64,000 nt of DNA from Tolypothrix sp. FACHB-123. GTDB lineage: Bacteria > Cyanobacteriota > Cyanobacteriia > Cyanobacteriales > Nostocaceae. The notes below the pieces were generated by a model, which searched no databases, was not told the origin of the DNA, and was given only the letters and a program-made list of their open reading frames with translations. Shown here piece by piece: positions 54,783-63,656 of this stretch. Position numbers and translations under genes: made by a program. Location: contig NZ_JACJRE010000034.1 of the NCBI RefSeq assembly GCF_014697075.1, positions 1 through 64,000 on the forward strand, in the 5' to 3' direction. The first letter of the stretch is position 1. The number at the start of each line of letters is the position of its first letter.

Positions 54783-56639
54783 CCCGGATTTCTCACAAGT
54801 CAGAAAAAAACGCTTAGGTTAGCCAAATTTAGGATAATTTAATTAATACATTATTAAAATACTCCAGAGCTTAGGAAACTCAAAGTAAAAGCCGAAGCAT
54901 TTAAAGATATATAAAATACATAACAATTGCTTAATACTGATACAAAAAACTTGTAATAATCAAAATTCACATGACAATTGATGGGTTAAATCAAGGAAAA
55001 TAACCCAAAAAATTAGTTATTAAAAATCAGATTCAGCTATTACTTGTGAATTAAATTAGGTCATTATTAACAATTGATTTGGTATTTGAGATAAATACTT
55101 GTAAACCGTTGCAAAACTCTCTTTATAAGGACAAGCACTACTAATCGCGATTAAAACTCGTCGTTTAGTAATAGTAATAACTGCTCCTAGCTTCAAGAGT
55201 TTGGTGCGGATAGTCTCAACAGTTGCATTTTTGAATTCCGTATTTACTAAACATTGCTCTCGCAGAAGATTCATCAAAACATAAGCGATAGATGCCAACC
55301 ACAAACGTAATTGATTTCCTACAAATGTATGAGTACTAGTCCTGTCACTTTTTAGCCCTAATTTTTGCTCTTTTAAGCAATTCTCCATGTTGCCTCTTGG
55401 GCAATATTTTTGAGTATAAAGTCGTCCTGGAGGGATTTTATTAATAGGCAGTGAAGTCACTACAAAGCGAGTATCAACTTCTTCATAACTATACTCAACT
55501 TTGGCGACAACACGACGATTACGACTCCAAGTATCTAACGTTTGATAGTCAAGATAACAATACCACACTGAGTTATCAACAAATGCTGCTGCGTCTTTCA
55601 TTACATCTGCTGATGGAGAAAACAAGGTTTCAAAAAACTCTACTACAGGTTTAATTTTCCTTGAATATTCTTGGGATGCACGATACTGTATTGTCTTAGT
55701 TGCCTGGAGTAGTCGATTATTTGGTGCGAGTCCAAACACATAATCAATTTCAGTTTGAGATTCACACCATGCCATAATATCTTCTCTGGAATAAGCGCTA
55801 TCTCCCCGAATAATAATTTTTACATTCTGCCAGCGTGAGCGGATTATTTTTATGACTCGTTGTAATTCTTCTAGTCCCCCTGATGCTGGATCTACATTAG
55901 ATGCACGAAGTTTTGCTGCCAGTAAATTTTTACCACAAAAAATATAAAGTGGCGCATAACAATATCCTCTATAATAAGGATTAAAGAATGTTTCTTCTTG
56001 ATGACCATGTACCGGATCATCGGTAACATCTAAATCTAAAATTATTTGTCGTGGTGGTTTTCGATAGGATTCTAAAAATAGTTCAACTAAGAGTGTTTCT
56101 ATAGCTGATGCATCATGTTCAATCCGGTGATATCTACTATCTGCCCTTGAAGATACATCTTCTGGACAATGCTCGATCCGATTTAAGGTACTTTTTCCGG
56201 CCAATCTAATTGATTCAGGTGAGGAATTAATGACTTTTCCCACACAGAGCGCAAATATCGCATCGTGACGGAGAGTTTCATGGTCATTTATATCTTCATA
56301 GCCCATGATTAAGCCGTATATTCTTTGTGCAATTAAGCTATTAACTGGATGCAGAATTTTATTTGGCTCTCGGTAATCTTTAAAACATGCTGCCAGCCGT
56401 GATGTTATTCCTCTTTTTCTATCTAGTTCCGCAATTAATGTTAATCCGGCATCAGATGTTACAGGCTCACCATTGAAATTAACTACAACTGGACATGAAT
56501 TTACTTGTTCAAATATAAACTGTTCCGGTATACAATCGTTTTTATTTGGGGTCATACTTCAAACTGCTGGAATTGTTGTCCAATATGCATTTTGGCAGTT
56601 TTTGACCCCTATTTCTTTAAGCTTTGTGAGAAATCCGGG
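54783..56639. mobile_element. IS1380-type insertion sequence, 1857 bp
   Basis: Perfect 16-bp terminal inverted repeats CCCGGATTTCTCACAA (54783-54798 and, inverted, 56624-56639). The flanking 4-bp target duplication is TATT (54779-54782 and 56640-56643). One transposase gene, on the minus strand, occupies most of it. It appears complete. Confidence 0.92.
55056..56555 (-). CDS. IS1380-family transposase
   Basis: A 499-residue DDE transposase. N-terminal FNGEPVTSDAGLTLIAELDR and DYREPNKILHPVNSLIAQRI are characteristic of the family. Likely catalytic acids are in LDLDVTDDPVHGHQ (about 193-206) and IRGDSAYSRED (about 248-258); the C-terminus has PRGNMENCLKEQKLGLKSDR, with Glu as third acid. It lies inside the intact terminal repeats, with about 270 bases of AT-rich DNA downstream. 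Probably functional. Confidence 0.93.
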   Translation of the reverse strand: MTPNKNDCIPEQFIFEQVNSCPVVVNFNGEPVTSDAGLTLIAELDRKRGITSRLAACFKDYREPNKILHPVNSLIAQRIYGLIMGYEDINDHETLRHDAIFALCVGKVINSSPESIRLAGKSTLNRIEHCPEDVSSRADSRYHRIEHDASAIETLLVELFLESYRKPPRQIILDLDVTDDPVHGHQEETFFNPYYRGYCYAPLYIFCGKNLLAAKLRASNVDPASGGLEELQRVIKIIRSRWQNVKIIIRGDSAYSREDIMAWCESQTEIDYVFGLAPNNRLLQATKTIQYRASQEYSRKIKPVVEFFETLFSPSADVMKDAAAFVDNSVWYCYLDYQTLDTWSRNRRVVAKVEYSYEEVDTRFVVTSLPINKIPPGRLYTQKYCPRGNMENCLKEQKLGLKSDRTSTHTFVGNQLRLWLASIAYVLMNLLREQCLVNTEFKNATVETIRTKLLKLGAVITITKRRVLIAISSACPYKESFATVYKYLSQIPNQLLIMT

Positions 56640-57068
56640 TATTGGGCAACCGCATCCAGTGAACTTGCCAATATAAAAAAGAGCTTTGAGGAAATTCAAT
56701 CAGTTACATCACTGGGCAGCCTGCCTTTGATTGTGTTGAGCCAAGGTTCTAAAGATTCAAAGATGAGTGAAGAAAGATTCCAGAAATGGGCATCGCTTCA
56801 GTTAGATTTGACCAAACTATCGTCAAATAGCCAACGTATCATTGCAGAAAATAGTGGACATCTTGTGCAACTGGATCAACCTGAGTTGGTTATTAGTGCA
56901 GTCCAACGGTTGATTGAGAGCGTCTAAAGTTATGAGTCTTCGATTGAGGCACGGCATAACAACTAGGTCGGAGCGGACTGCCGAAAGTCCTCAGTGTGGA
57001 TGCGCCGCACAACTTCACTGGTAAATGTTTTTGTAAAATATGAGCTTCATGGTTGATTTCCTGGAACA

Positions 57069-57767
57069 ATGCGAATTTTACTGGTGGAAGATGAAGCGGA
57101 TTTGGGACTGGCAATCAAGCAAGTCCTAATTAGCGAAAGATATGTTGTGGATTGGGTGACAGATGGCATTCAAGCATGGCTGTGCCTGGAAAGCCAGTGG
57201 ACAGATTACACAGTTGCTATTGTTGATTGGCTACTGCCGGAAATGTCGGGATTACAGTTATGTCAAAAGCTCAGACTACACCAGAATCCTTTACCAGTGC
57301 TGATGCTGACTGCTTTGGGTCAGCCGGAAAATCGTGTAGCAGGGCTGGATGCGGGAGCTGATGATTATTTAGTCAAACCGTTTGTCATGGAAGAATTGCT
57401 GGCACCGTTGCGCGCCCTTCAGAGGCGATCGCCTCAACTACAACCTTCTGACTTGACTGTTACAGGTTTTACTCTGGATACAGCAAACAATGTCCTACGA
57501 GTGAATTCAGATGGATCTACGCCTCTAGTCATTCCCTTAACCACTAAAGAATTTCAGCTGCTCATGTATTTGATGCAGAACCCCAATCGCATCATTCCCG
57601 GTAGTAAATTGCGTCATCAACTTTGGGACATGGACGAAGAGCCGATTAGTAATGTAGTTGCGGCGCAAATGCGCTTATTACGGCGCAAGTTAGCAAATCA
57701 TGGCTGTTCCTGCCCGATTGAAACTGTTCCAGGTGCTGGCTATCGCTTTAACTCTCAACATGAATAG
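57069..57767 (+). CDS. OmpR-type response regulator, RppA-like
   Basis: A 232-residue regulator. The receiver has VEDEAD, phospho-acceptor Asp53 (AIVDWLLPE) and Lys103 in DDYLVKPF. The winged-helix domain includes LTTKEFQLLMYLMQN and PGAGYRF. It overlaps the kinase gene by 8 bases (kinase ATG at 57760, regulator stop 57767), a classical two-component operon. The kinase is broken, so this regulator may be orphaned or cross-talk. Redox, metal or acid stress are signals known for RppA-type regulators. Confidence 0.88.
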   Translation: MRILLVEDEADLGLAIKQVLISERYVVDWVTDGIQAWLCLESQWTDYTVAIVDWLLPEMSGLQLCQKLRLHQNPLPVLMLTALGQPENRVAGLDAGADDYLVKPFVMEELLAPLRALQRRSPQLQPSDLTVTGFTLDTANNVLRVNSDGSTPLVIPLTTKEFQLLMYLMQNPNRIIPGSKLRHQLWDMDEEPISNVVAAQMRLLRRKLANHGCSCPIETVPGAGYRFNSQHE

Positions 57768-58690
57768 CTACTCTCTTTTTCGGCGCAGTCGTCTACGGTT
57801 AGCCCTATGGTATGCCGGAGTTATGGGCGTGATTTTGAGTGTTTCTGGCTTGGGGATGTATCGCGCAACGGTACAGACAAACTGGGCAGCAATGGAGCGT
57901 GAAATTGAATCAATTGCGGGAACTCTACACGATAGCGTTGAACCACTGTTACCGCCTTCTGAAGAACCGACTGCTGTGCTGCAACAAATTTTTCCTGATC
58001 TTTGTTTAAGTGGACAACCCTGCAAGGCTACCCCAACGCTGATTCAACGACACACCATCGGCATCAGCGATCGCACTACATATTATATTCGTCTGTTCAA
58101 TCATCAAGGGAAACTCCTGGCTTTTTCACCCAATCAACCGCTATCTCTGCCACCAACTCTCAACCGCACTTCATGGCAAACTTTTCGCACCGCTAAGGGA
58201 ATTCGCTATCACCAATTCACCACAATTTTACATAGTGCCAATACCCATCCTTTAAATAATGAAGCCAATGCTGATTCATCCTGGGGCTATTTGCAAATTG
58301 GGCGCACTTTAGAACATTTTGATGCGGAAATCAGCCGGATTCAATGGATTATGGCGATTGGTTTGCCTATTGCCCTGAGCTTGGTTGCTACTTCCAGTTG
58401 GTGGCTTTCAGGATTAGCCATGCAGCCGATTTACCAGTCCTATCAGCAACAGCAACAGTTTACCGCTAATGCTGCCCATGAATTGCGATCGCCCCTCGCC
58501 AGCCTGTTGGCAACTGTAGAAGCTATCCTCCGCATACCCCAATCAAATCAACAAGAGAGGCACAGGATTGGGGCTAGCGATAGCTGTGGCGATCGCTCAA
58601 AAACATCAAGCGCATCTCACAGTTGAAAGTCAGGTAGGAAAAGGTAGTATTTTTACACTAAAAGTAAAAATTGTATCCTCTAACACATAG
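57760..58690 (+). pseudogene. RppB-like sensor kinase with internal deletion
   Basis: The N-terminal membrane part (two helices, about 15-35 and 205-225, and a periplasmic domain) and the phospho-acceptor box NAAHELRSPLASLLATVE are intact. The frame then runs past NQQE into nonsense and stops at 58626. In another frame, 58556-58690 encodes RGTGLGLAIAVAIAQKHQAH then LTVESQVGKGS and a stop, which is the ATP-binding G2 box and C-terminus. About 130 residues containing the N- and G1-boxes are deleted, so the kinase cannot work. Confidence 0.85.
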
Positions 58691-58752
58691 TGTTTTTTTA
58701 AGACATAAACTTCCGAAACTGCGGTTTTCACGTAACTAGATGCCTTCGGTTG

Positions 58753-58950
58753 TTACGGCTCCTCAAGTATTTGCCCAACATTATAAGTTTGCCCTTCTAT
58801 CGTTACTTGATCGTCTGCTACTAATTTCCTTCCTCGTCGGGTTTCCACTACACCATTGACTTTCACCGCACCATCAAGAATCATAAATTTGGCTTGTCCT
58901 CCAGTTGGTGCTATTCCCACTAACTTTAAAAACTGATCGAGTTTAATCAT
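58753..58950 (-). CDS. Small S4-domain RNA-binding protein
   Basis: A 65-residue protein beginning at the ATG at 58950 (MIKLDQFLK). It is a minimal S4 fold: LDQFLKLVGIAPTGGQAKFM, then LDGAVKVNGVVETRRGRKL, and a final VTIEGQTYNVG strand. Related to YaaA/RlbA-type proteins that bind structured RNA, often near ribosomes. It is isolated here, flanked by the broken kinase and a tandem repeat. Confidence 0.85.
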   Translation of the reverse strand: MIKLDQFLKLVGIAPTGGQAKFMILDGAVKVNGVVETRRGRKLVADDQVTIEGQTYNVGQILEEP

Positions 58951-58996
58951 ACTGTTACTTGCCAATTCCTGAATATATTTCTCAAAAAGCTTAACG

Positions 58997-59437
58997 CATT
59001 CATAAGTTTTGTTTAAGTCTAATTAAATTAGATATAAGCATTAGTTGAAATGCTCAAGGCATTCATAAGTTTTGTTTAAGTCTAATTAAATTAGATATAA
59101 GCATTAGTTGAAATGCTCAAGGCATTCATAAGTTTTGTTTAAGTCTAATTAAATTAGATATAAGCATTAGTTGAAATGCTCAAGGCATTCATAAGTTTTG
59201 TTTAAGTCTAATTAAATTAGATATAAGCATTAGTTGAAATGCTCAACGTAAAACTTAGTTTGATGACAGCAAAATTAAATTAGACATCAGCATTAGTTGA
59301 AACGCTGAACGTAAAACTTAGTTTGATGACAGCAAAATTAAATTAGACATCAGCGTTACTTGAAACGCTCAATGTAAAACTTAGTTTGATGGCAGCAAAA
59401 TTAAATTAGACATCAGCGTTACTTGAAAGGTTATTGA
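58997..59437. repeat. Seven 63-bp tandem repeats in two subtypes
   Basis: The unit CATTCATAAG... recurs at 58997, 59060, 59123 and 59186 (exact 63-bp period, almost identical copies). A second, related subtype with GTAAAACTTAGTTTGATG starts at 59248, 59311 and 59374, also 63 bp apart. All share AATTAAATTAGA and CATTAGTTGAAA-like segments. No continuous frame spans it. The array lies between the S4 gene and recN. Confidence 0.9.
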
Positions 59438-59449
59438 TCGAAAATTTAT

Positions 59450-61198
59450 TTAAGATTTTTCCCGGCGATGATTAGCAGCTTGTAATAACAATGATTCGGC
59501 AAAAGCGATCGCATCTGTGGCTGATTTCCCCCCAGCTAATTGCGCTAATTCCTCCCGGCGAGTGGTTAAATTATCCAAGGCTGTCACCCGCACTACAGTA
59601 CGCTGTTCGCTACTACCGTTGTTTGATTTATTACCTTTACCTTGATTAATAGTTTGTTTATCAACGCGAAAATGCCTATCTGCCATTGCTGCTACCAAGG
59701 GTTGGTGGGTAACACACAATACCTGAGAACGCTGGCTGAGTTGGTGTAATTTTTCCGCGATCGCCTGTGCTACCCTCCCGGAAACTCCCACATCAATTTC
59801 ATCAAATACCATTGTCCCCGCAGCATCGGCTTGGGATACACAAGCTTTCAACGCTAGTAAAAAGCGGCTCATTTCTCCACCGGAAGCAATTTCGCTTAAA
59901 GGTTGGAGAGGTTCCCCAGGGTTGGGACTAAACATAAAAGTAATTTTGTCTGCACCGGTGGCGGTTGGGGTAGTCGGGACAATATCTACTTTAAATTGCA
60001 CCTTTTCCATCGCTAGGGGTTTGAGTTCCGCGATTAACCGCGATTCTAAACTGTTAGCGGCTGTGCGGCGCAATTGGGTTAATTTATGACAAGCTTGGGT
60101 GAGTTTGGCTAAAGTTGTTTGTTCTTGCTGTTCTAAACTTTCAATAGATTGTTCGCTATCGTTCAATTCAGCTAATTCGCCTTGGATTTTTTGATAATAG
60201 GCGATCGCTTCTTGTAATGTCGGCCCGTATTTCCGGCAAATCTGCTTTAATTCCCTAATTCTTTCTTCTACTTCCTCTAACCGTTGAGGATCGGCTTCTA
60301 AATCTTCGCCATAAGCATTAATTTGTCTGGCGACTTCCATTAACATAGCTTGCGCATCCCGCACCAAATCTAACAGGGGTTGCAATTGGATATCGTATTC
60401 CACCATATCAATTAAGGTGGCTTCGCTATCTCCCAATAAATCGGCGGCGGCTGGGGTTTCGCTGTCGTTTTGATACAAAGCCTGATAGACTTTGTAGCTC
60501 ATCTGTTGTAAATCGACAACGTGATTTAGCCGTTCTCGTTCTTGTAATAGCTGTTCTAACTCATTGGGATCGTTGAGGTTAACTGCACTCAACTCTTGCA
60601 CTTGATAGGTAAGTAAATCGAGTTGTTGCAACCGTTCCCGTTCTGATGTCCGGCGTCTTTCTAATGCCAGATGTGCTTTTTGGTACGCAGTATAAACAAC
60701 CGCGATCGCCTGACGCTGCTGCATTAAAGCATCGCCACCATGTAAATCTAACCAATCCCGGACTTGCGCTGCTTGTCCTACTTGCACAGTTTGCCCTTGG
60801 GCGGTAATTTCCACCAAGCGATCGCGCAGTCCCCCCATCATTTGACGATTCACCAACACCCCATTTACCCGCGATCGACTGCGGACATTACTCGCAGTCG
60901 CCGAAATTTCCCGGCTAATCACTACAGAGTGTTCGTCTATCGAATCAATTTCTTGTTCGCTTAACCAACTGGCTAAAGTCCCATTCGATTTAAAGGTGGC
61001 TTCCACCATCGCCCGACTAGTTCCGGTGCGAATCACCCGACTAGATACCTTACCGCCAAGGGCTGCATCAATCGCATCCAAGATAATTGATTTTCCCGCA
61101 CCGGTTTCACCTGTTAACACATTCAGTCCAACACCGAATTCCAATTCTAATTGGTCAATTAAGGCAAAATTTTCAATTCGCAGGCAAAGCAACATCAA
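59450..61198 (-). CDS. recN: DNA repair protein RecN
   Basis: A 582-residue SMC-like ATPase that gathers DNA ends in double-strand break repair. Walker A is LTGETGAGKSIILDAID (about 29-45). Long coiled-coil arms cover about 150-360. The ABC signature region is ASGGEMSRFLLALK, with Walker B TMVFDEIDVGVSG. The full length fits the family. It is convergent with nothing and isolated from other repair genes in this window. Confidence 0.95.
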   Translation of the reverse strand: MMLLCLRIENFALIDQLELEFGVGLNVLTGETGAGKSIILDAIDAALGGKVSSRVIRTGTSRAMVEATFKSNGTLASWLSEQEIDSIDEHSVVISREISATASNVRSRSRVNGVLVNRQMMGGLRDRLVEITAQGQTVQVGQAAQVRDWLDLHGGDALMQQRQAIAVVYTAYQKAHLALERRRTSERERLQQLDLLTYQVQELSAVNLNDPNELEQLLQERERLNHVVDLQQMSYKVYQALYQNDSETPAAADLLGDSEATLIDMVEYDIQLQPLLDLVRDAQAMLMEVARQINAYGEDLEADPQRLEEVEERIRELKQICRKYGPTLQEAIAYYQKIQGELAELNDSEQSIESLEQQEQTTLAKLTQACHKLTQLRRTAANSLESRLIAELKPLAMEKVQFKVDIVPTTPTATGADKITFMFSPNPGEPLQPLSEIASGGEMSRFLLALKACVSQADAAGTMVFDEIDVGVSGRVAQAIAEKLHQLSQRSQVLCVTHQPLVAAMADRHFRVDKQTINQGKGNKSNNGSSEQRTVVRVTALDNLTTRREELAQLAGGKSATDAIAFAESLLLQAANHRREKS

Positions 61199-61393
61199 GC
61201 CACATTCTCCATCTAGGCAGATGCCGAATACTTCTAACTTTGAGGACTCTAGGCATGAGCGTTTAGCAACCAGCTTGAGCCACTACATAGAAGTAGCAGG
61301 CCCATTTAAGTGTAGCAAACCTAATACTGTTACGCGGTTACGAATAATTGACCGAAGACACAGAGGCGCACCCCTACCTTCTGCCTTTCATCC

Positions 61394-62623
61394 TCAACGC
61401 GGATTAGCTACCGGCGGCGGAAACCAAGGATTACTGCCATTAAATCGCACATCTCGGTCTAAACGACTGTGGAAGGTAGATAAGATAAAAGAATTCTCAC
61501 CCTGTCCCATAATATGAATAGACCAACCAGGAACAGGAATTTTCTCACAAGCTGGTTTATTAATCGTTACACCTAAACAAGTATCATTCCAAGTTATTTG
61601 TTCAGCCCAATGAAAATTAAAACTATCGGCAGGTTTACCAGATTGTGCAACCGCAGTTTTAATTGCTTCATTCACAAGAGAACGCGGTATGCTTTTGGGC
61701 GCGTCAAATTGAAATCCATTTTGCAAAGCAAAATATACCCACTGCTGTCCTGGTGATGAAATTTCCACCTTCCAACCAAAGGTATTTTCGATGTTAGGCA
61801 TTGCTCCTTGGATTGGCATAGATGGGCCATCGCCGCCAGATCTTCCCCATTTTACAGCTTGAACTCGCTCAACTTTCCAGAGCGATCGCGAAATTTGGGA
61901 ACGTTTCGCTGCATCAGCTAAAATATCTGCAATTGTTTTCTCAGGTATATTCCCCACACTAGCAACTAAATCTAATTCAAATCTATTCCCATTTAAATCG
62001 CTACGATATACCCATTGTCTTGGTTCCTTTGAGCTTGGTTTATCACTTTTGAGTGTAATTAACCATCCAGGGGTTTTTGTGGAGTTGCAGCGCTCATAGA
62101 TCTTAGGAAGGTCTAAGCAGTTGTTTTTCCATTCTTTTGGCTCAACAGACGTGATTCTTATCTTGCCTACTGCTGGTTCGCTGAGTAATGTGGCATTACT
62201 GATTACTTTTTGGCGCACATCTTTAGGTAAGCTTTCTAAGCCATTAACCCGAAAATTATTGCGCAAATTCTTTGGTGACACAGCATGATATAACCACCGC
62301 TGTTTACCACCGATAACCCTGACAGCCCAACCTCTGAAAGCAATTTCTTGACATTTCTCATTAGCTACTGGCAGATTTAAACAAGAGTCAAATGTCTTAG
62401 TTTCTATTTTAACAATCCGCACATCGCCAAGTTTTAAATTTAAGCGTTTCGCCATATCTTGACGAATATTTAAACTCACGTTGCTGGGGATAGTTGATGA
62501 TTGAGATACAGATGGTGTTTGAGAGAAATTACCAGGAGCAGAAGCTAAAATATATTGATGTGTAAAAGTAATAGCTAGGGTCAATCCACCTACTATTGAA
62601 CAAATAGTAGCCTTAGTTTTCAT
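61394..62623 (-). CDS. Secreted protein with repeated W-x-CL-C modules
   Basis: A 409-residue protein with an N-terminal signal or anchor (about 8-28). It contains repeated modules of a shared pattern: a helix (DMAKRLNLKLGDVRIVKIE), then an aromatic-rich strand with DSCLNLP...CQE, ending GWAVRV...WLYHA. Similar copies are KEWKNNCLDLP...CNST...GWLITL and ITWNDTCLGVT...CEK...GWSIHI, plus a degenerate one without the Cys pair. The Cys pairs probably form disulfides in the periplasm. A cyanobacterial family of unknown function. Confidence 0.75.
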   Translation of the reverse strand: MKTKATICSIVGGLTLAITFTHQYILASAPGNFSQTPSVSQSSTIPSNVSLNIRQDMAKRLNLKLGDVRIVKIETKTFDSCLNLPVANEKCQEIAFRGWAVRVIGGKQRWLYHAVSPKNLRNNFRVNGLESLPKDVRQKVISNATLLSEPAVGKIRITSVEPKEWKNNCLDLPKIYERCNSTKTPGWLITLKSDKPSSKEPRQWVYRSDLNGNRFELDLVASVGNIPEKTIADILADAAKRSQISRSLWKVERVQAVKWGRSGGDGPSMPIQGAMPNIENTFGWKVEISSPGQQWVYFALQNGFQFDAPKSIPRSLVNEAIKTAVAQSGKPADSFNFHWAEQITWNDTCLGVTINKPACEKIPVPGWSIHIMGQGENSFILSTFHSRLDRDVRFNGSNPWFPPPVANPR

Positions 62624-62915
62624 AACAAATATAAATAAATTTAGTTGTGTAATTGCGATGACGAAAGATACATAAATTTAGTTGCCATCTAAAATCAGGA
62701 GTTGCAGCACATTAATACAGCAGATTGCAAGTTGATGAGTTACAGATAATCATTGATTGTAGGAGCACTGGCACTGCCATGCCCCGAAGCGCGTACTGTC
62801 GCATTCTTTTTTTAAATTTGGATAAATAATTAAACGTTTGTAGTGAAGACTTTAGTCCTATGAAAAACTAAAGTCCTCTCTACAAATTCATTGTCGTCAA
62901 ATATTGGCGAATTGC
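62624..62915. repeat. Spacer with TTTGTAG-type inverted repeat
   Basis: TTTGTAGTGAAGACTTTAGT and, inverted, ACTAAAGTCCTCTCTACAAA form an imperfect palindrome at 62837-62886, a common Nostoc dispersed element. A partial GCACTGGCACTGCCATGCCCC stretch lies near 62765. No gene seen. Confidence 0.65.
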
Positions 62916-63656
62916 TTAGTAAGGGAAAAGCTGAGGGAATAAACCAAATAAGGTGAGTAAAGATAAAGCCAGGATCAAAGATGCTCCAGAACCTAAGGTT
63001 AATAAAACCAAATCTCTGTTAGGACTACGTAAGAAGGTTTGTAAAGTCAATCTTTGAACAGGCTTATATCCCACCGTTACAAGTGGCAATTTATCGCGAT
63101 AATCAGTGCCATAACGCGCCATTCTCTCAAAAGGTAATTCGCCTTGAGAACGCTGGGGTAGAACCCGTCGCCGTTGGTAAGGAACTGTATTATCACCAAA
63201 ATTATCAAGATATTCGTCGCTGTTGACCAACTCTTGGACAAAGCCAACTAATCCTTTAGTAGCCAGCACAATAGACCAGGCAAGTTTTTCGCGATCGCTA
63301 TAAATTCTCCGTCCCAGAATCCGTTGTACACAGAGTTCGACAAAACGGTAATTATTGTTAGCATCGTAATTTAACCGCCGAAACGAATCAGATAAAACTA
63401 ATCCGCGAATAAACTCTTTAACTGTAATTTGTCCTGCTTTCAGTTGAGATTCGAGGAAAATTTGGCGATTACAAGACAGCATCTGCTGTTCGTGGAAAAT
63501 TTGGCGATAGGCTGCCAAAATCAAAACATCCATTTCTGTAGCTGACAGCAGGTTATCCGTTGTGTAAATTCTGGGCTGTTCATCACCAGGGATCTCAAAG
63601 CTAGCCACACGCTGGTTTTGAGATGAGGGAGCATACTCCAACAAAGGAATTGACAT
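62916..63656 (-). CDS. cpcL: CpcL-type phycobilisome linker (membrane-anchored)
   Basis: A 246-residue rod-core linker. The linker domain covers about 30-190, with the segments EMDVLILAAYRQIFHEQQML, FIRGLVLSDSFRRLNYDANN and FVELCVQRILGRRIYSDREK. Unlike ordinary CpcG, a hydrophobic helix closes the protein (LVLLTLGSGASLILALSLLT, then LFGLFPQLFPY). This is the hallmark of CpcL (CpcG2-type), which attaches rod-only phycobilisomes to photosystem I or NDH supercomplexes in the thylakoid. ATG 63656 follows AGAGG; the upstream extension to 63686 is not needed. Confidence 0.9.
   Translation of the reverse strand: MSIPLLEYAPSSQNQRVASFEIPGDEQPRIYTTDNLLSATEMDVLILAAYRQIFHEQQMLSCNRQIFLESQLKAGQITVKEFIRGLVLSDSFRRLNYDANNNYRFVELCVQRILGRRIYSDREKLAWSIVLATKGLVGFVQELVNSDEYLDNFGDNTVPYQRRRVLPQRSQGELPFERMARYGTDYRDKLPLVTVGYKPVQRLTLQTFLRSPNRDLVLLTLGSGASLILALSLLTLFGLFPQLFPY

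Larger units (their letters stand above)
54044..56927 (+). pseudogene. Alpha/beta hydrolase interrupted by IS element
   Basis: The first part (54044-54782) encodes an N-terminal membrane anchor (about 15-38), DAGGGAPSITWGLV, the YDRAGFGWSDPSP oxyanion region and the nucleophile elbow GHSLGG. Translation then enters the IS. The second part (56640-56927) supplies SLPLIVLSQGSKDSK (acid region) and the catalytic-His region SGHLVQLDQPEL. Removing the IS and one TATT copy restores a single frame of about 341 codons (CYRPDY joined to WATASSELANIKK). The insertion therefore looks recent. Confidence 0.9.

Noticed and set aside
58997-59437. 63-bp array as a CRISPR or as coding repeats
   Set aside because: There are no variable spacers, and no open frame spans the units despite the 63-base (3 x 21) period.
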